From positions 47,010,333 to 47,074,332 of the forward strand of contig OX419756.1 in NCBI GenBank assembly GCA_948567375.1: a DNA stretch of 64,000 nucleotides. Direction: 5' to 3'. A program made the translations under genes and the position numbers. This document shows, in pieces, positions 20,690-31,812 of this stretch. The notes below the pieces were generated by a model. It saw nothing but the letters and a program-made list of their open reading frames with translations. It ran no database searches and was not told the origin of the DNA. The DNA comes from Lunularia cruciata. Lineage: Eukaryota; Streptophyta; Marchantiopsida; Lunulariales; Lunulariaceae. The stretch's first letter is position 1. Each line of letters starts with the position of its first letter.

Positions 20690-20940
20690 ATGTGTTTGTA
20701 ACTGTTATGAGGGTTTGCTTGGATGTAGGATAGTATTCTTGGGGTTTTGATGGGTCCACTCATATGTTAGAAAGATTTGCTTGAGTAATAATATGGGTTT
20801 GCCCATAGTTGATTCAGGTTTGTTGGTTACTAAAATTGGTTTGCTTGGTGTTTCCATGGGTTTGCTCAAGTGAGGAAGGGTTTGCTCATATTAGCAAGGA
20901 GTCAATTGGGTTGGATTTTAAGTGGTTTGATAGGTTTAAG
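20690..20940 (+). repeat. GGTTTGCT-rich degenerate tract
   Basis: Loose repeats of GGGTTTGCTT, GGTTTGCTTGG and GGGTTTGCTC about every 25-40 bp. Similar tracts occur at 22755-22960 and 24090-24380 (opposite strand) and 28380-28990 (same strand). Here it follows a Harbinger transposase. Confidence 0.55.
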
Positions 20941-21169
20941 ATTAGTTGATAACGGACAAAAAGCCACATTTAGAATTCAAAAATCTATTCATTGACACTA
21001 AACCTATTCTATATGTTTGATAGATCTAAATAAAATTTTGCTAGATTTATAGATTATCATGTATAAAATTATGTGTAATGTGGAAGGAATTTTTTTGTTT
21101 GAATATATTTGAAGGATTTGAAGAGAGCAATTGATGAGAATTTAGACCCAAACAAGTAATCCTAAAAAA

Positions 21170-22510
21170 TCTGCTAAAGAGCTTGAAGAGAGATGGTTCT
21201 AATTTGGGGATCCATAGTGAAGGATAGATGGAGGAGGAAATTTAAAGGTATTGGTAGAAGAAGCAAGTTCAAAATTAGAGGAGGAGACAGAGATATAAGT
21301 TTAAATTCTCAAAATTTGGTAGAAGTTTAAGGGAAGGAGGGACACAAGGATTATTTTAAAAAGACAAATGAATTAAAAGAACACTTCTAAAGATCTATGA
21401 AAGGATAGTTCAAAATCTAAGGAATTGTAAGAGGGACAAAGAAGGAAGGATAATTTGAAATTGGAGGAACCATTGGAGTTCAAAATTGGAAAAATTTGTG
21501 GAGTGACCATTCAAAATTGGGAGAACTATGGGAAGGAAATTTTATTTTGGAGGAACTATGAAAGAGATAAATAGGGGGAGAGAGACAAAGCCAACATGAG
21601 CATTTATCAATAAAATTCAATTGGTGGACCATTTGAAATCACAAGAACTAAGAGGGAGGAATAGGGAGAGAGAATGAGAGTTTAGGTAGTCTTGCTATAA
21701 AGAATTAGTATATAATATAAATTTACATGAATTTGACAGATTTTTTGAGAGAGACCAAGTTGAAAGTAGAGAGATAGAAAGCTCAAAGAGTGTTGCAAAG
21801 ATAAAATCAAAGAGAGTGGAGAAATTAAAGAGAAACCAAGTGAAATTAGAGAGAAAAAGCTCATGGAGATCTATAAAGATAAGCCAAATAAAGATTAGAT
21901 GAAAGTAGAAAGAAAGCTCAAAGAACATTGTGGTAAGAAATCAAAGAGAGCTCAAGATGAAAGGACAGACATGAGAAATAGAAATCTCAAAGGTTTGTAG
22001 AGAGGGAGAAATAAAAGAGATATTGGGGTGAAAGTAGAGAGCAAAGGCCTAAAGAGGTTTGTAGAGAGAGGGAGAATTTGAAGAGGGAGAAATCAAAGAG
22101 AGATTGGGATGAAAGCAAAAAAAGATCAAAGAGGTTTGTAGAAGGAGGGAGAAATCAAAGAATGAATAAGAAGAGAGGGAGAAACAAGAAAGAGAAATCA
22201 AAGAGAGAGGGAGATATCAAAAAAATTTGCAAAGGGAGGGAGAAATAAAAGAGAGAAATTGAACAAAAAGCTCAAAGAGATTTGCAAAAAGAGAGAAATC
22301 ATAAACATAAAAGTTTTAGAGAGACAAAGAGGTTTTGAGAGACTCTTGAGTACTAATAGGGAGAAATTAGTGGAACATATAGTGAAAGTAGATAAGAAAG
22401 CTTCGAGAGGTTTGTAGAGAGAGGAGGAAATCATAGATAAATAGGTTTTTTAAAGATAGTTTCAGATACTTTGGAGCACTAAGAGGGAGAAATTAGTGGA
22501 ACATATACAA
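21170..22510 (+). repeat. Purine-rich strand-asymmetric degenerate repeat block
   Basis: The plus strand is dominated by A and G for about 1.3 kb, with recurring units such as AGAGGTTTGTAGAGAGAGGG, GAGAAATCAAAGAGAGATTG and GAAAGTAGAGAG. The unit is around 60-70 bp but irregular. No frame is coding-like. Open frames on the minus strand (Ser/Leu/Phe-rich) are by-products of the composition. Confidence 0.7.
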
Positions 22511-22754
22511 GATGGATGATTTATTGATTACAAGAGGAAATGGGAAAATAGTACAAAATGGGGATTGGAAGACGAAAATCAGGTTTGGACCTTGGTGGAA
22601 GGAATTCATGAAGCAGATCTTGATTCTCTTTGTCTTGAAGTGACCATGGAGTTGTAATACACCTCTCTATGTGTAAAAAACCTTTCAAATTTCTAGATTT
22701 GAAAGTTTTAATTTGAAGGTTTTGTCTATTTTTTAGAACCCAAAACCCCATCAA

Positions 22755-22960
22755 TAAGCAACCTCTTTATGAAATGTAGAACACACCTAACATGCAAGCA
22801 AAGTAAGAAAACCCATCTTGTGAGCAAGCCCTATTTTCCATGAGTGAGCCTGATTTCCCACAAGCAAGCTCAATTTTCTACAAGCAGGCCCATTTTTCCT
22901 ATGAGTGAACCCATATGTCCTACAAGCAAGTACGTATCTTTGCAAGCAATCTTTAGACCC
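22755..22960 (-). repeat. GGTTTGCT-like tract, opposite orientation
   Basis: The plus strand reads GTGAGCAAGCCC, CAAGCAAGCTC and CAAGCAGGCCC at short intervals, the complement of the tract at 20690-20940. The two tracts bracket the purine-rich block in inverted orientation. Confidence 0.5.
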
Positions 22961-23518
22961 CATCTTTGGACACATATCTTCAGATTACTTGTGATGCATT
23001 GGAGTGCATTGGAATAGAGCACTTGTACATTGATGGACTACATTTGTACATATCTTATACAAATATGTGGGTACTTTTTCTCCCAGATTGCTATTGGCCA
23101 CCCATTATCTTTAATGTGCAATCACTATGTTCTTTTGGTTTGGTTAATATGTGAGTGTGAAATTTGGTGAATATGTTAATGTTAGTGGAGAAAACTTGTG
23201 AATATGTTTCACTTATGTTAATGAAAAAAAAGTGAATATGTCTTTGTTTTTAGGGATGACTCAAACATCATTCTTCAATTGACTTTTTCTAACTCTTTGA
23301 AATTTTAGTTACTTTTTAAAAACTTATAAAGTTTCTTATCACTTTAGTTCTTAAAAACTTTTTGACAACCCATCTATTTTATTAAGCTTTTAAGAGCTTA
23401 TTATTACATAAAAAAATATTGATTATTTAATATGTTATTTTTAAATTTATTTGCCATCAAAACCATAACAAAGTATATCAAAAAATTATTTTTTTGTAAA
23501 GATGATATTGGTTTCCAT

Positions 23519-23900
23519 ACATACCTTGATTATTTGCAATTGTTAAGATATAAAGTCCAAGAGGCATGTAAGAAAAAGGCTCTCCCATAGCTGGAGATAC
23601 TAAATGTTAATGAGAAACATAAGTAAATGATCTTATGCTTGATCTTTGAACAATAAAGGTACATGAATTGCTATTTGGTCTCCATAAAAATAAGCATTAA
23701 AACCACCACAAAATAAAGGATTTAAAGGACTAGCCTGTCCACTAACTAAAATTGGTTGCAATACTTGTATTCCTAATTTATGTGCTATAGGTACTCAATT
23801 TAATAACATACTATGCCCTTGCATAACTTCTTGAAGAACTTTCAAAAGAATAGGTTCTTTGTTTTGAGTTGATAAACTTTAGTTCTTCAAACATTCTTGG
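23519..23900 (-). pseudogene. rpoC1: Plastid rpoC1-derived fragment (RNA polymerase beta' subunit), old nuclear insertion
   Basis: The minus strand aligns, from memory of the family, with the most conserved part of plastid RpoC1. NKEPILLKVLQEVMQG and MLLN come first, then [16 protein letters not shown] and [19 protein letters not shown]. The last corresponds to the universal NADFDGDQMAVHVPL motif, with two of the three metal-binding Asp changed to Tyr. Further on SPAMGEP and LGLYILTIANNQGM match the segment after 'LLSPAIGDP'. Several stops and at least one frameshift are present. A plastid-to-nucleus transfer that has decayed for a long time is the simplest explanation. Flanking plastid genes were not recognised. 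Confidence 0.8.
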
Positions 23901-24089
23901 ACAACACTTTGAGTTTATTATCAACCCATCATATATAACATAATTATCTTACCCTCCTAACTAACTAAATATTAATAATTTTTCTAGTAATACCAATTAA
24001 TACTTATTTCTTTAACATCTCATGTATAATTCATTAGATACCCTTTAGTTTAGCATATATAAACCTTTAATTGAGTATCTAAGGGAGAG
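23901..24089. other. AT-rich sequence beside the rpoC1 fragment
   Basis: Very AT-rich. It could be further decayed plastid DNA, but nothing can be matched. Confidence 0.3.
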
Positions 24090-24380
24090 GCAAGTAAAGC
24101 AATGGGAGAAAACAACCAATCCTCCCTTCAGCCAAGTAGTCTACATGGTGGGCAAGCAAGCTCCTTCAACAAGCAAGGCCTCTGATGAGCTATCACGGCC
24201 CACCTCCAAGCAAACGTCTTCTCCTCCAAGCAAACAAGGCCCAATACCAAACAATCAAAGTTATCACCAACCTTAAATCAGGCAAGCAAAGCCTACTTCC
24301 AAGGAGGCAAAACCATCATCAATTCACAATTGCATGAGAGACCTCTGACATAACCAAGCAAAGCCTCTACAAATTTGAGC
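24090..24380 (-). repeat. GGTTTGCT-like tract downstream of a minus-strand ORF remnant
   Basis: The plus strand reads GCAAGCAAGCTCC, CCAAGCAAACG, CAAACAAGGCCC and GGCAAGCAAAGCC, the complement of the GGTTTGCT words. It lies on the 3' side of the minus-strand remnant 24640-25400, mirroring the arrangement at 27460-28990. Confidence 0.5.
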
Positions 24381-24639
24381 AAACCCATATATTTCATTTA
24401 CTTAAATTCCTCATCTCTTGCAAACTTATAACCTTTATTTACATGTTTAAAATGTTACAATAAAGAATCAACACTAGAGGTACATTGAATATCATTATCA
24501 TTGTGGAACATATAAACTTATTTACATGTTTAACATGTTATAATAGAGAATCAGTACTAGAACTACATTCAAAGGCATGATCACAACTAGACATTCCACC
24601 AATGGGTTAGGCTTCTATATTTGAGAGCATCTTGAGAAT

Positions 24640-25400
24640 AATCTTGATTTCCTTGGTTGTTTTCTCTTGCTTGGCTAATTTTAATGTCATTGCATAAACC
24701 ACTTTGATTTGCCATTCCTCTTTTTAAATTCAAATTTCTGAATTTTTATCTCTCCTCTTCTCCCATTTTCACTCTCAACTTTTCAAGCTTTGACATCTTT
24801 TAAGCATTGATATGCTACTTTACACCTTTTCCTATCCTCCAAAGAACCAGTCTTGAATTTTGTATGGCTTGCCATATCTTGATTAAATGAAGACAATGTA
24901 GGAATACCTTTTGGATTTCCTTTAGAGTATTTCTTCCTCTTGTGTGATTCCACTTCTCTCTCAAGCTACTCTTCTCTATCTCATTTGTCTTGTGCTACTC
25001 AACTGATTTCTTCTTGTGCTCTTGTCCTAACTCCTCCAAGAATGTCTTCTTGTCTCTCATCATAGCAGTAGTGACATCTTCCTCAAACTCATCCAACAAT
25101 TTACTAAAGCCCTCCAACCTTTCTTCCTACATGTTGAGTATTGTAAATGGAATACCATGGGATGTACTAAATAGAACATGATAATCTTGTGAAGTTTTCA
25201 ATAAAGGAGTGTTTCCTTCAAAAAATTCTTCTTTTGTTTTAACTTGTCCTCCCATTTCATCAGCTCTACTTGACCATTCAAAATGTTCATTTCATTTCCC
25301 ATTCCCATGCTAACAAGGGAAGGTGGGCACACATTTGCTTTCCCACCATATAAAGCATCAATTTGGTCACAATAAGAACAAAGGTGATTCAATTTTTGAT
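24640..25400 (-). pseudogene. Unrecognised coding remnant, member 1 of an inverted pair
   Basis: The open part 25198-25392 contains KLNHLCSYCDQIDALYGGKA followed by SLVSMGMGNEMN. It matches 27466-27702 on the other strand (KLNHMCLHYKRIDVMIRGRA, LVLVSMGVGRGN). Downstream in another frame there is LLDEFEEDVTTAMMRDKK with charged sequence. The shared core suggests a real ancestral protein. A Myb/trihelix-like DNA-binding partner of a Harbinger transposase is one possibility because of the neighbourhood, but no signature proves it. Confidence 0.45.
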
Positions 25401-25572
25401 TTATAGTTGCCCATCTGCAATTAATCTCCTTCTATGAGACCTTCATTTGTGTACTTATCCTTCTAGACCTAAGCTTCTTTATAGGCTTTTCCGGGGTCTC
25501 ATAATAAATTTATGGAAATTTCCCATTACCAAAAACATCATAACTTCTTCTCTTTTAGACCTAGACAATCTA

Positions 25573-25779
25573 AATTTACCTGGACAACTCCTTTTCATAC
25601 AGCCAAATAGTACAAAATGAAAGTCATTCTCCATAACACCAATTTGCTATCTATGAACCGTTTGGGATTGAACTTCTTTGGCTCATCCCAATAGGTAGGG
25701 TTTTCACTAATCCACCATGCATTCACTAAAATCTTACTTTGTGCTTGGATATTTTAACCTACCATATTCATATGTGACA
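25573..25779 (-). pseudogene. Cytochrome P450 C-terminal fragment
   Basis: The minus strand reads SHMNMVG, one stop, then NIQAQSKILVNAWW, ENPTYWDEPKKFNPKRF and, after a frameshift, ENDFHFVLFGCMKRSCPGKF. This is the PERF region (FNPKRF) followed by the heme-binding loop with the axial cysteine. The consensus FGxGxRxCxG is kept except that its second glycine is Met. The words SKILVNAWW and HMN recall CYP73 (cinnamate 4-hydroxylase), but the assignment within A-type P450s is uncertain. Only about 65 residues remain and no upstream part is visible. It is a dead fragment. Confidence 0.75.
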
Positions 25780-26299
25780 CTCAATGATTTTGCAAAATAT
25801 GTTAAAAAGTGAATTGATCATCTTAAATACCCTAGAATTCCCATTCCTTATAATTCTTATACACCCTAAGAGAGGGAAGAAGTGTTTTAAGGATGACATG
25901 TGTTGTAATTTAAATTTAATCTTATTAATTCTCTAATTAAAATTTATGACTATTTGTAAACAAACCAATCTTGAGGTCATTATTTCAATTTCTTGTAAAG
26001 ATTTTACAACTATGGATCTCTACACATGAAAATTTTGAATACTCTTCCAATTACAACCTGTAAAAGATTTCTAGACTATCCATAAAAATAAGGAGACATT
26101 TATGAGTACCCATAAACTCCCAATTGCACCATTGTATATCACTTTCAAATTGCTCTATTCTAAGCCTTTCTACATCTTTACCAAATTATTGCAAGATAAT
26201 TAATTTCTTATGGTTTTCTAGATAAGAATAAGAAACTAGAGAACAAGAAGAAAAGAATGGGGAGCTGAAGCAAAGTAGAAAGTAATTGCTTAAAGATTA

Positions 26300-27440
26300 T
26301 TGATTGAGCATACAAGTTCTAAAGAGGAAGTGCTTAAATTCAACAAAGATTTACAATTATTATATATTGTAATGCAATAGGAGGTTTAAGTTTCATAAAT
26401 TGCAAGAAAGTCATGGAACTTTAGCATTACTAAAAAAATGGCATCTAAAAATGAAACATTTAAAAGGAAAGTTATAGTTGCTATTGGATTTTATGATATG
26501 GTTCAAGATCCCTTTGTGGGTTTTGAAGAAGAAGACTTATATGTTAGATTAGTGTGTTTATGGTAGAATTAGGTGAAAATTGTGCATGTTATTAATCAAG
26601 GTGGTACATGTCAAAGGGAAGAACAAAAAAACTGTACTATGTGTCATAAGAACATATATGCTTTGTGTGGTAAAATGAAGTCAATTGAGGGTTTGAATTC
26701 CTCACGCTTGTACACATTTCACAATTTCCCAAAGCAATGATAGATTTGAAGGATATGGGGCTTAGCTATGTTGGTATATCTAGACTCTTAGATGAATACA
26801 AGTTTAAAATTGAAGGATAATGGATTAAAGGCACAAAGATGGAAGTTATGTGTGTTGCCGTATAGAGGAATTCTGATCTTGAGACATCTTAGAACCAAAT
26901 CAACTCTTGAGAGATTTAGAAATATAAATTAGAGTGGGTATGGAGAGAACATACACTTCTATTGAGTTTGGAATATCTCTTATGTCCAATGCAATTTCTT
27001 CTTGGCCTAATCAAGATCTACATCTCTTGATCTTGATTCATCAAAGAGATTCACCAAAACCTATTGAAAATGGTTTCCTTGGTACCGTCAAAGGCAGAAA
27101 ATGGAAAAGTAGATTTGATGAATCAAGGAAAAGGAGATTTTGCAATGTCAAAAGGAAAAGGAGACAAAGACAGATTTAGAATGGATCTCCTTCCATTAAG
27201 CTCAAATCTTGGATTATTTGGACAACCCAAACATTTCAAGCAGATTCACAAGGGAAATAGTAAGAAAGAAAAGGGTTCATAAGAGCATTGCATTCAGCTA
27301 CATGGCCACCTATCATATGAAATTTGGGATGGGATTTCTTTAGTCTATTAATAATGACAAGTTATACAAGAAATGGGCTAGGTATATGAGTTCATTCAAA
27401 AACTCTCAACCATGGAAGGATAAGTGGACTAGGGAAAGCT
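26300..27440 (+). other. Old sequence with short coding-like stretches, not identified
   Basis: Short open stretches occur, such as FYDMVQDPFVGFEEEDLYVR near 26498-26557 and overlapping Lys-rich frames at 26934-27282. I recognise no family. It may be the 5' part of the unit that contains 27466-27702. Confidence 0.3.
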
Positions 27441-27465
27441 TGATAAAGAGGGAGTTAAAACGAGG

Positions 27466-27702
27466 GTGGAGAACCATCATGATAAACTAAATCACATGTG
27501 TCTACATTACAAGAGAATAGATGTGATGATTAGAGGTAGAGCCAACATTTCTCCCTTGGTTCTTGTAAGCATGGGTGTGGGAAGAGGAAATTCTATGAAT
27601 ATTTGTGCAACATTAGTCCCCAAGCAAGAAATGGAAACTTTATTTGAGGATGAGGAGTTTTGGAAAAAGGATACTACTCCATCATTTGGTATTACAACCT
27701 AG
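27466..27702 (+). pseudogene. Unrecognised coding remnant, member 2 of an inverted pair
   Basis: 78 codons open. The core KLNHMCLHYKRIDVMIRGRA then SPLVLVSMGVGRGN matches the minus-strand remnant at 25198-25392, with an acidic end (LFEDEEFWKKDTTP). Its 3' side leads into a GGTTTGCT tract at 28380, the same order as for member 1. Function unknown. Confidence 0.45.
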
Positions 27703-28379
27703 TCATTTATAATTGCTTTTGTAATTCCAAGCACCCAACCACTTTTTCAATAAGAGAGTAATCAAAGAGATTTTCTAGAGGAAGAGATCCCATGCCAAGT
27801 ATGTACACTCATATTCATATGCTGACTATCTTACATAGTTCTAGTCTCATTCCAATCATGTTCCATCATCAATTTTGTATGATGAGTATGCAGCTATAAA
27901 TACTACCCTAACCAAGGTAACACAAATTGAGTTAGAACCAGTAGAAGCAAAGCATGAGGAGGTGGTTGATAAAGATAAAGAGTGAGAAGGAGAAGCAAGG
28001 AAAAGGAAAAAGGTTTCAAACGGAAACTGAACCTCACCTTGTCAACTCTTTTTCAAGATCTAATCAATCCAAGCTTAGGAGCAAATCACCTGAAATTAAG
28101 GATAGACGCAAATAGGTAGAAATACAGTGATAAAGATTAGCAAAGATGGAGAAAATTAAAGCAAAAGCATAAGTTGATAAGTGATATTAAAATGAGAAAA
28201 TGAGCTTGAAATTGGAAAAATAAAGAATGCCAAATCACTCTACTGTTCCTTCAGATTCAAATGATAATGACTACTATTCCTGACTTTGGACACTTTCACC
28301 TTATGAAATTTCAGATTCAATGTATGTTACTTAAAATGTACACACAATTGCAAATAATATTTTTTTTCATATTTGAGTT

Positions 28380-28990
28380 GTATAGACTTTTGGTTTACTT
28401 GCAAAGTGTTTTTTGCTTTGCCTTGGGACAGAGCCTATAGGGTTTAGCAAGGGGTCATTTTGCTTGCTATGGGGGTTTGCTGACAAGTTCACCCAAATTC
28501 AAGGGTTTTGAGGCATGGTTTGTTATGGGTAAAAAGGTTTCATTGTAAGGTTTGTTTGGCTTGAAAGGTTTTGATGTGGGGTTTTTTTGGACCCAAAAAG
28601 ATTCAAGTCTTGGATAAAGGTTTGCTCAAGGCTTGAAACTTAGGGTTTTGGAGGTCTGTTTGGTTTAGGATGTTGGTCAGAGGTTTTTTTGGACCTAAAA
28701 AATTTGGTTGGGTTGGGTGGAGGTTGCTCGTGCGGTAGCTTGGCATGGGATTTGTCTTGTCTCTAAAGAAATGCTTAGGTGGAAAGAGGTTTTGCTAAAA
28801 GAGAAAATATTTGTTTTTGCTTGCTAGGGTCTTGCTTGGACTCGAATAGGGTTTGACAAGGATCCACGGGGTTAGGTTGGGTCAGATAGGCTTAGTCTAG
28901 CTCAGAAGGGGTTTATTCGGGCTTGTAACCTTTGGCCAGGTTGGGAGGAGATTTGTTTGGAGCTTCAAAGAGGTTTGTTTATATGATGAC
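28380..28990 (+). repeat. GGTTTGCT-rich degenerate tract, longest copy
   Basis: About 600 bp of G/T-rich sequence with recurring GGTTTGCT, GGGGTTTG, GGTTTGTTTGG and TTTGGACC words and no open frame of note. It follows the coding remnant at 27466. Confidence 0.6.
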
Positions 28991-29017
28991 ATATGCTCTT
29001 GTGGTATTGTAGAATAC

Positions 29018-29275
29018 AAAGTCAAGTCAATGTATATAAATATCAATGAAAGGAAAATGTATATAAATATCAATGAAAGACAACTGAATTTATATTTAAT
29101 ATTATAGGTATATTTAAGGTATGCCAATGATATAGTATTAGTAGAGTTTATTGTTATCATAGTAGTAGAGTATAAAGTCAGATCATGCATATAAATATTA
29201 ATTAAAGACAAGTGAATGTATATCAATGTTCAAGGTATGCAATGATATAATATTATTAGAGTTAATTGTTACTTC
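29018..29275 (+). repeat. Two-copy imperfect tandem repeat
   Basis: A block with GTATATAAATATCAATGAAA, GACAA and AAGGTATGCCAATGATATAG is repeated about 130 bp downstream with substitutions (AATATTAATTAAAGACAAG, GGTATGCAATGATATAA). A related alternation, CATATGATAGGGTAATGAT against CATATGATAGAGTAGTGAT, recurs at about 29380 and 29517. Confidence 0.6.
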
Positions 29276-29573
29276 TCAACAAACAAGAATGAAAAATCAA
29301 TGTATAAGATATGAAAACTCAAGGGATAAGTTATGTGCAAAGGTTAGATTTAATGTACTAGTGATTATAACACCATATGGCATATGATAGGGTAATGATC
29401 TATGGAGTATACTCCATATTGAATAAGCAAGAAGAACAAGTAAGAATGCATACTCAATTTATAAGATAAGTACAAAGATGATCATGAAAATTTACAAGTG
29501 ATACCAATACATATGACATATGATAGAGTAGTGATTTATGGGGTATCTTGATGCTACTTATATCCACTTCATG

Positions 29574-30325
29574 CTAGTGCCTCCTCCAAGCACCAATATA
29601 GGTGTGAGCATGGGAAAGTACTAGACTATATGTCCACATCCAATCCCACTCTTGCTGGTGCAGATGGGTATTCTGAAAGAATACTGCCAGATTGTAGTAT
29701 GGATCTGCACTATAATGCCTCAGATAACCTAAAGTCCATTCCTTGATCATGAAATCAATAATTGAGCATGTGTCAACGTGGAATATATCTAGTGGAGCTC
29801 TCAAGAGGTACCCTAATGAAGTATATGAATCTCCTACACTCAATAAAAAAGGAGTAAATGGAAGAGGATTGATATTACCATGGGGATGTTTCTTACAATA
29901 TGGAAGGTATGCACTATCAACTATCAATATATCTCATAGTGATAGACTTAAGGCTGTAAATCCACTATATGATCTATGTGTGAAACCGCTCTTGGTATCC
30001 CAATACCCATCCTCTCCATCAAGTAAGGTCATAAGGTGCACCGTGTATGTACTCTTGAGGGAAGGAAACACTCATCCCACATGGATCAGAGAAGGTGCTC
30101 TGCCTCTACCCTTGTGCTATCACTCCAAATGATAACCTCAAACTATGTAAGACAATACTCCACAAACTCTCTAACTCTAGGCTGTGTTATATACAAAAAT
30201 GTATTCCTGCCTCTATAATGTGACCATCCTAGCCACTCCACCAAGGCTCTCCATTGGATGTACAGAGGACTTGTATACCACATAATGTCTACAAGACATT
30301 TAACATCTAAAACTAGAATTTTCCT
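29574..30325 (-). pseudogene. FCP1/NIF-type (CTD small phosphatase-like) HAD domain pseudogene
   Basis: On the minus strand the blocks of the plant FCP1-homology domain appear in order. KILVLDVKCLVDI (30302-30319 and neighbours) sits where the catalytic 'LLVLDLNGLLVD' motif belongs. RVREFVEYCLT (30146-30178) then FEVIIWSD (about 30119-30142) match 'RPYxxEFxxYCxxxFEVxxWSS'. After a frameshift LIVDSAYLPYCKKHPHG (about 29877-29927) sits where 'LLVDDSPYKAxxNPPH' is expected. Two stops lie between these blocks. The family dephosphorylates phosphoserine proteins in the nucleus. This copy lacks key residues and cannot act. The last 60 codons (to 29574) are less clear. Confidence 0.65.
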
Positions 30326-31101
30326 CCATCTTTTGTGAGCATAAACTATACGAGGAATGAACTATCTAGATGAGGTCATAGTCGTTCTGTACCTAGTAAG
30401 TCTCAAAATCTCACACTTGAAGTAACTCTATCTCTTCATGCGGATATACATACGGGGAGTAGGGTGCAAGATCATGAAATGTAGACGAGCACATGAAGAA
30501 GGAGAAAAGGACCTGCAATTGATGGATATGTGAGATATTGTTACTTAAACAAATACCTGGCTTTTCCAATTACTATTATCATTCATAATCTTGTATTTGA
30601 GAATCTTTCATAGTTGGAGTTGGTGATTACCCGTAGAATACATATCTTAATGGAGATATGGGTGGGAGGTCTAACTTCGAAAACTACCACTCAATGACTA
30701 GGATATGTAGACCTGTATGTGTGTATAGTCACTAAGGAGAGGATTGGTAGACTGGGTAAAATAGTTGAGATTGATGAATCCAAATTCAGGGAAAAAAGGT
30801 AGATGGACAATGGATTCTTGGAAGAGGTAATTAGGCGTTTCTTACGCTCTGAAACTACTCGGTCTTTAATGAAATTGTTTCAGCAACGATGCTCTCAAGA
30901 GGCGATGCTTTCAAGAGGTAATCATCAGAAACGATTCTCCATAGAGGTCATTACGCTCTATAAATTACACAATTCTTACGCATCAAGATTCAAAATTGAA
31001 ATTAACTGGTGTTAAATATCCAGTTAATAAATTCCGAAAGTAAAGTCGTCCCGGGTTTCGCCCTGCGGAAGAATCAATCCCGTTTGATCTAATTTGGTAC
31101 A

Positions 31102-31812
31102 GATCATGAAGTGGAGGGTGAATCTGGTGTATAAGGGAGCTTTCTAAAAGTTAACGTTGCCACCTCCCCGGGGTACTTCCATTCGTTCTTGGTGCGATTT
31201 CGGGACCTGGAGACTGTTCTTGATAGGATGTAGACAAAGAGTACAAGTTATTCAATTAAGTATATCAGGTGTATGAAATGGGATATAAACTTTACGATGA
31301 TTCTGGAATCTCGTAAATTGAGACCCATTGCACAAAACCATCATCTTAAAAGGCGTAGTAATCCATTCCATCGTCGCAAACAAAGAAATGAAAATCCCTT
31401 GGACTAATGGAAGAATGCGACCTCGTGTGAAAACAAGAAGGATGGTAAGATCCTATAAGGAAAAGACAATGAAGGACAAAAGGTAGAAAGTCCCTGGGAC
31501 CCGCAAAGTAGAATCTTCAAATACAAGTAAAACGCGGCCGCGTGTGAAAGCAAGAAAGATGGGAAGACCGAGATCCGCACAAAGAAAAGACAAAGGGGTA
31601 AAATGTAGCTAAGCTCCAATAATATCTAAAAGAGAAATCTACCCTACCTCACCTAAGATATATGATCTCCAAATACAAAGAGTTAGTGTCTTTCCTATAC
31701 AAAGGGTATCCGATGTGTTTCACCGAGTAAGCTTCCGTGGGCATCTTGCTTCACCGTGGGAAGATTGGAGAGGAGCGGCATGCTCTCTTCTCTGCACTAA
31801 GGGGTTTCAGAA
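31102..31812 (+). repeat. Left copy of a direct-repeat pair, possible LTR
   Basis: From AGATCATGAAGTGGAGGGTG to about GCACTAAGGGGTTT it matches 33847-34316 in the same orientation. Shared words include TTAACGTTGCCACCT and CAAAGAGTACAAGTTATTC. This copy contains an extra imperfect duplication of about 115 bp (near 31412-31490 and 31530-31607). Confidence 0.65.

Noticed and set aside
21682-22434. Minus-strand Ser/Leu/Phe-rich open frames
   Set aside because: They are by-products of the purine-rich plus strand and have no conserved counterpart.
29743-30132. 129-codon plus-strand open frame
   Set aside because: It is antisense to the FCP1/NIF-like blocks, which match a known family on the minus strand.
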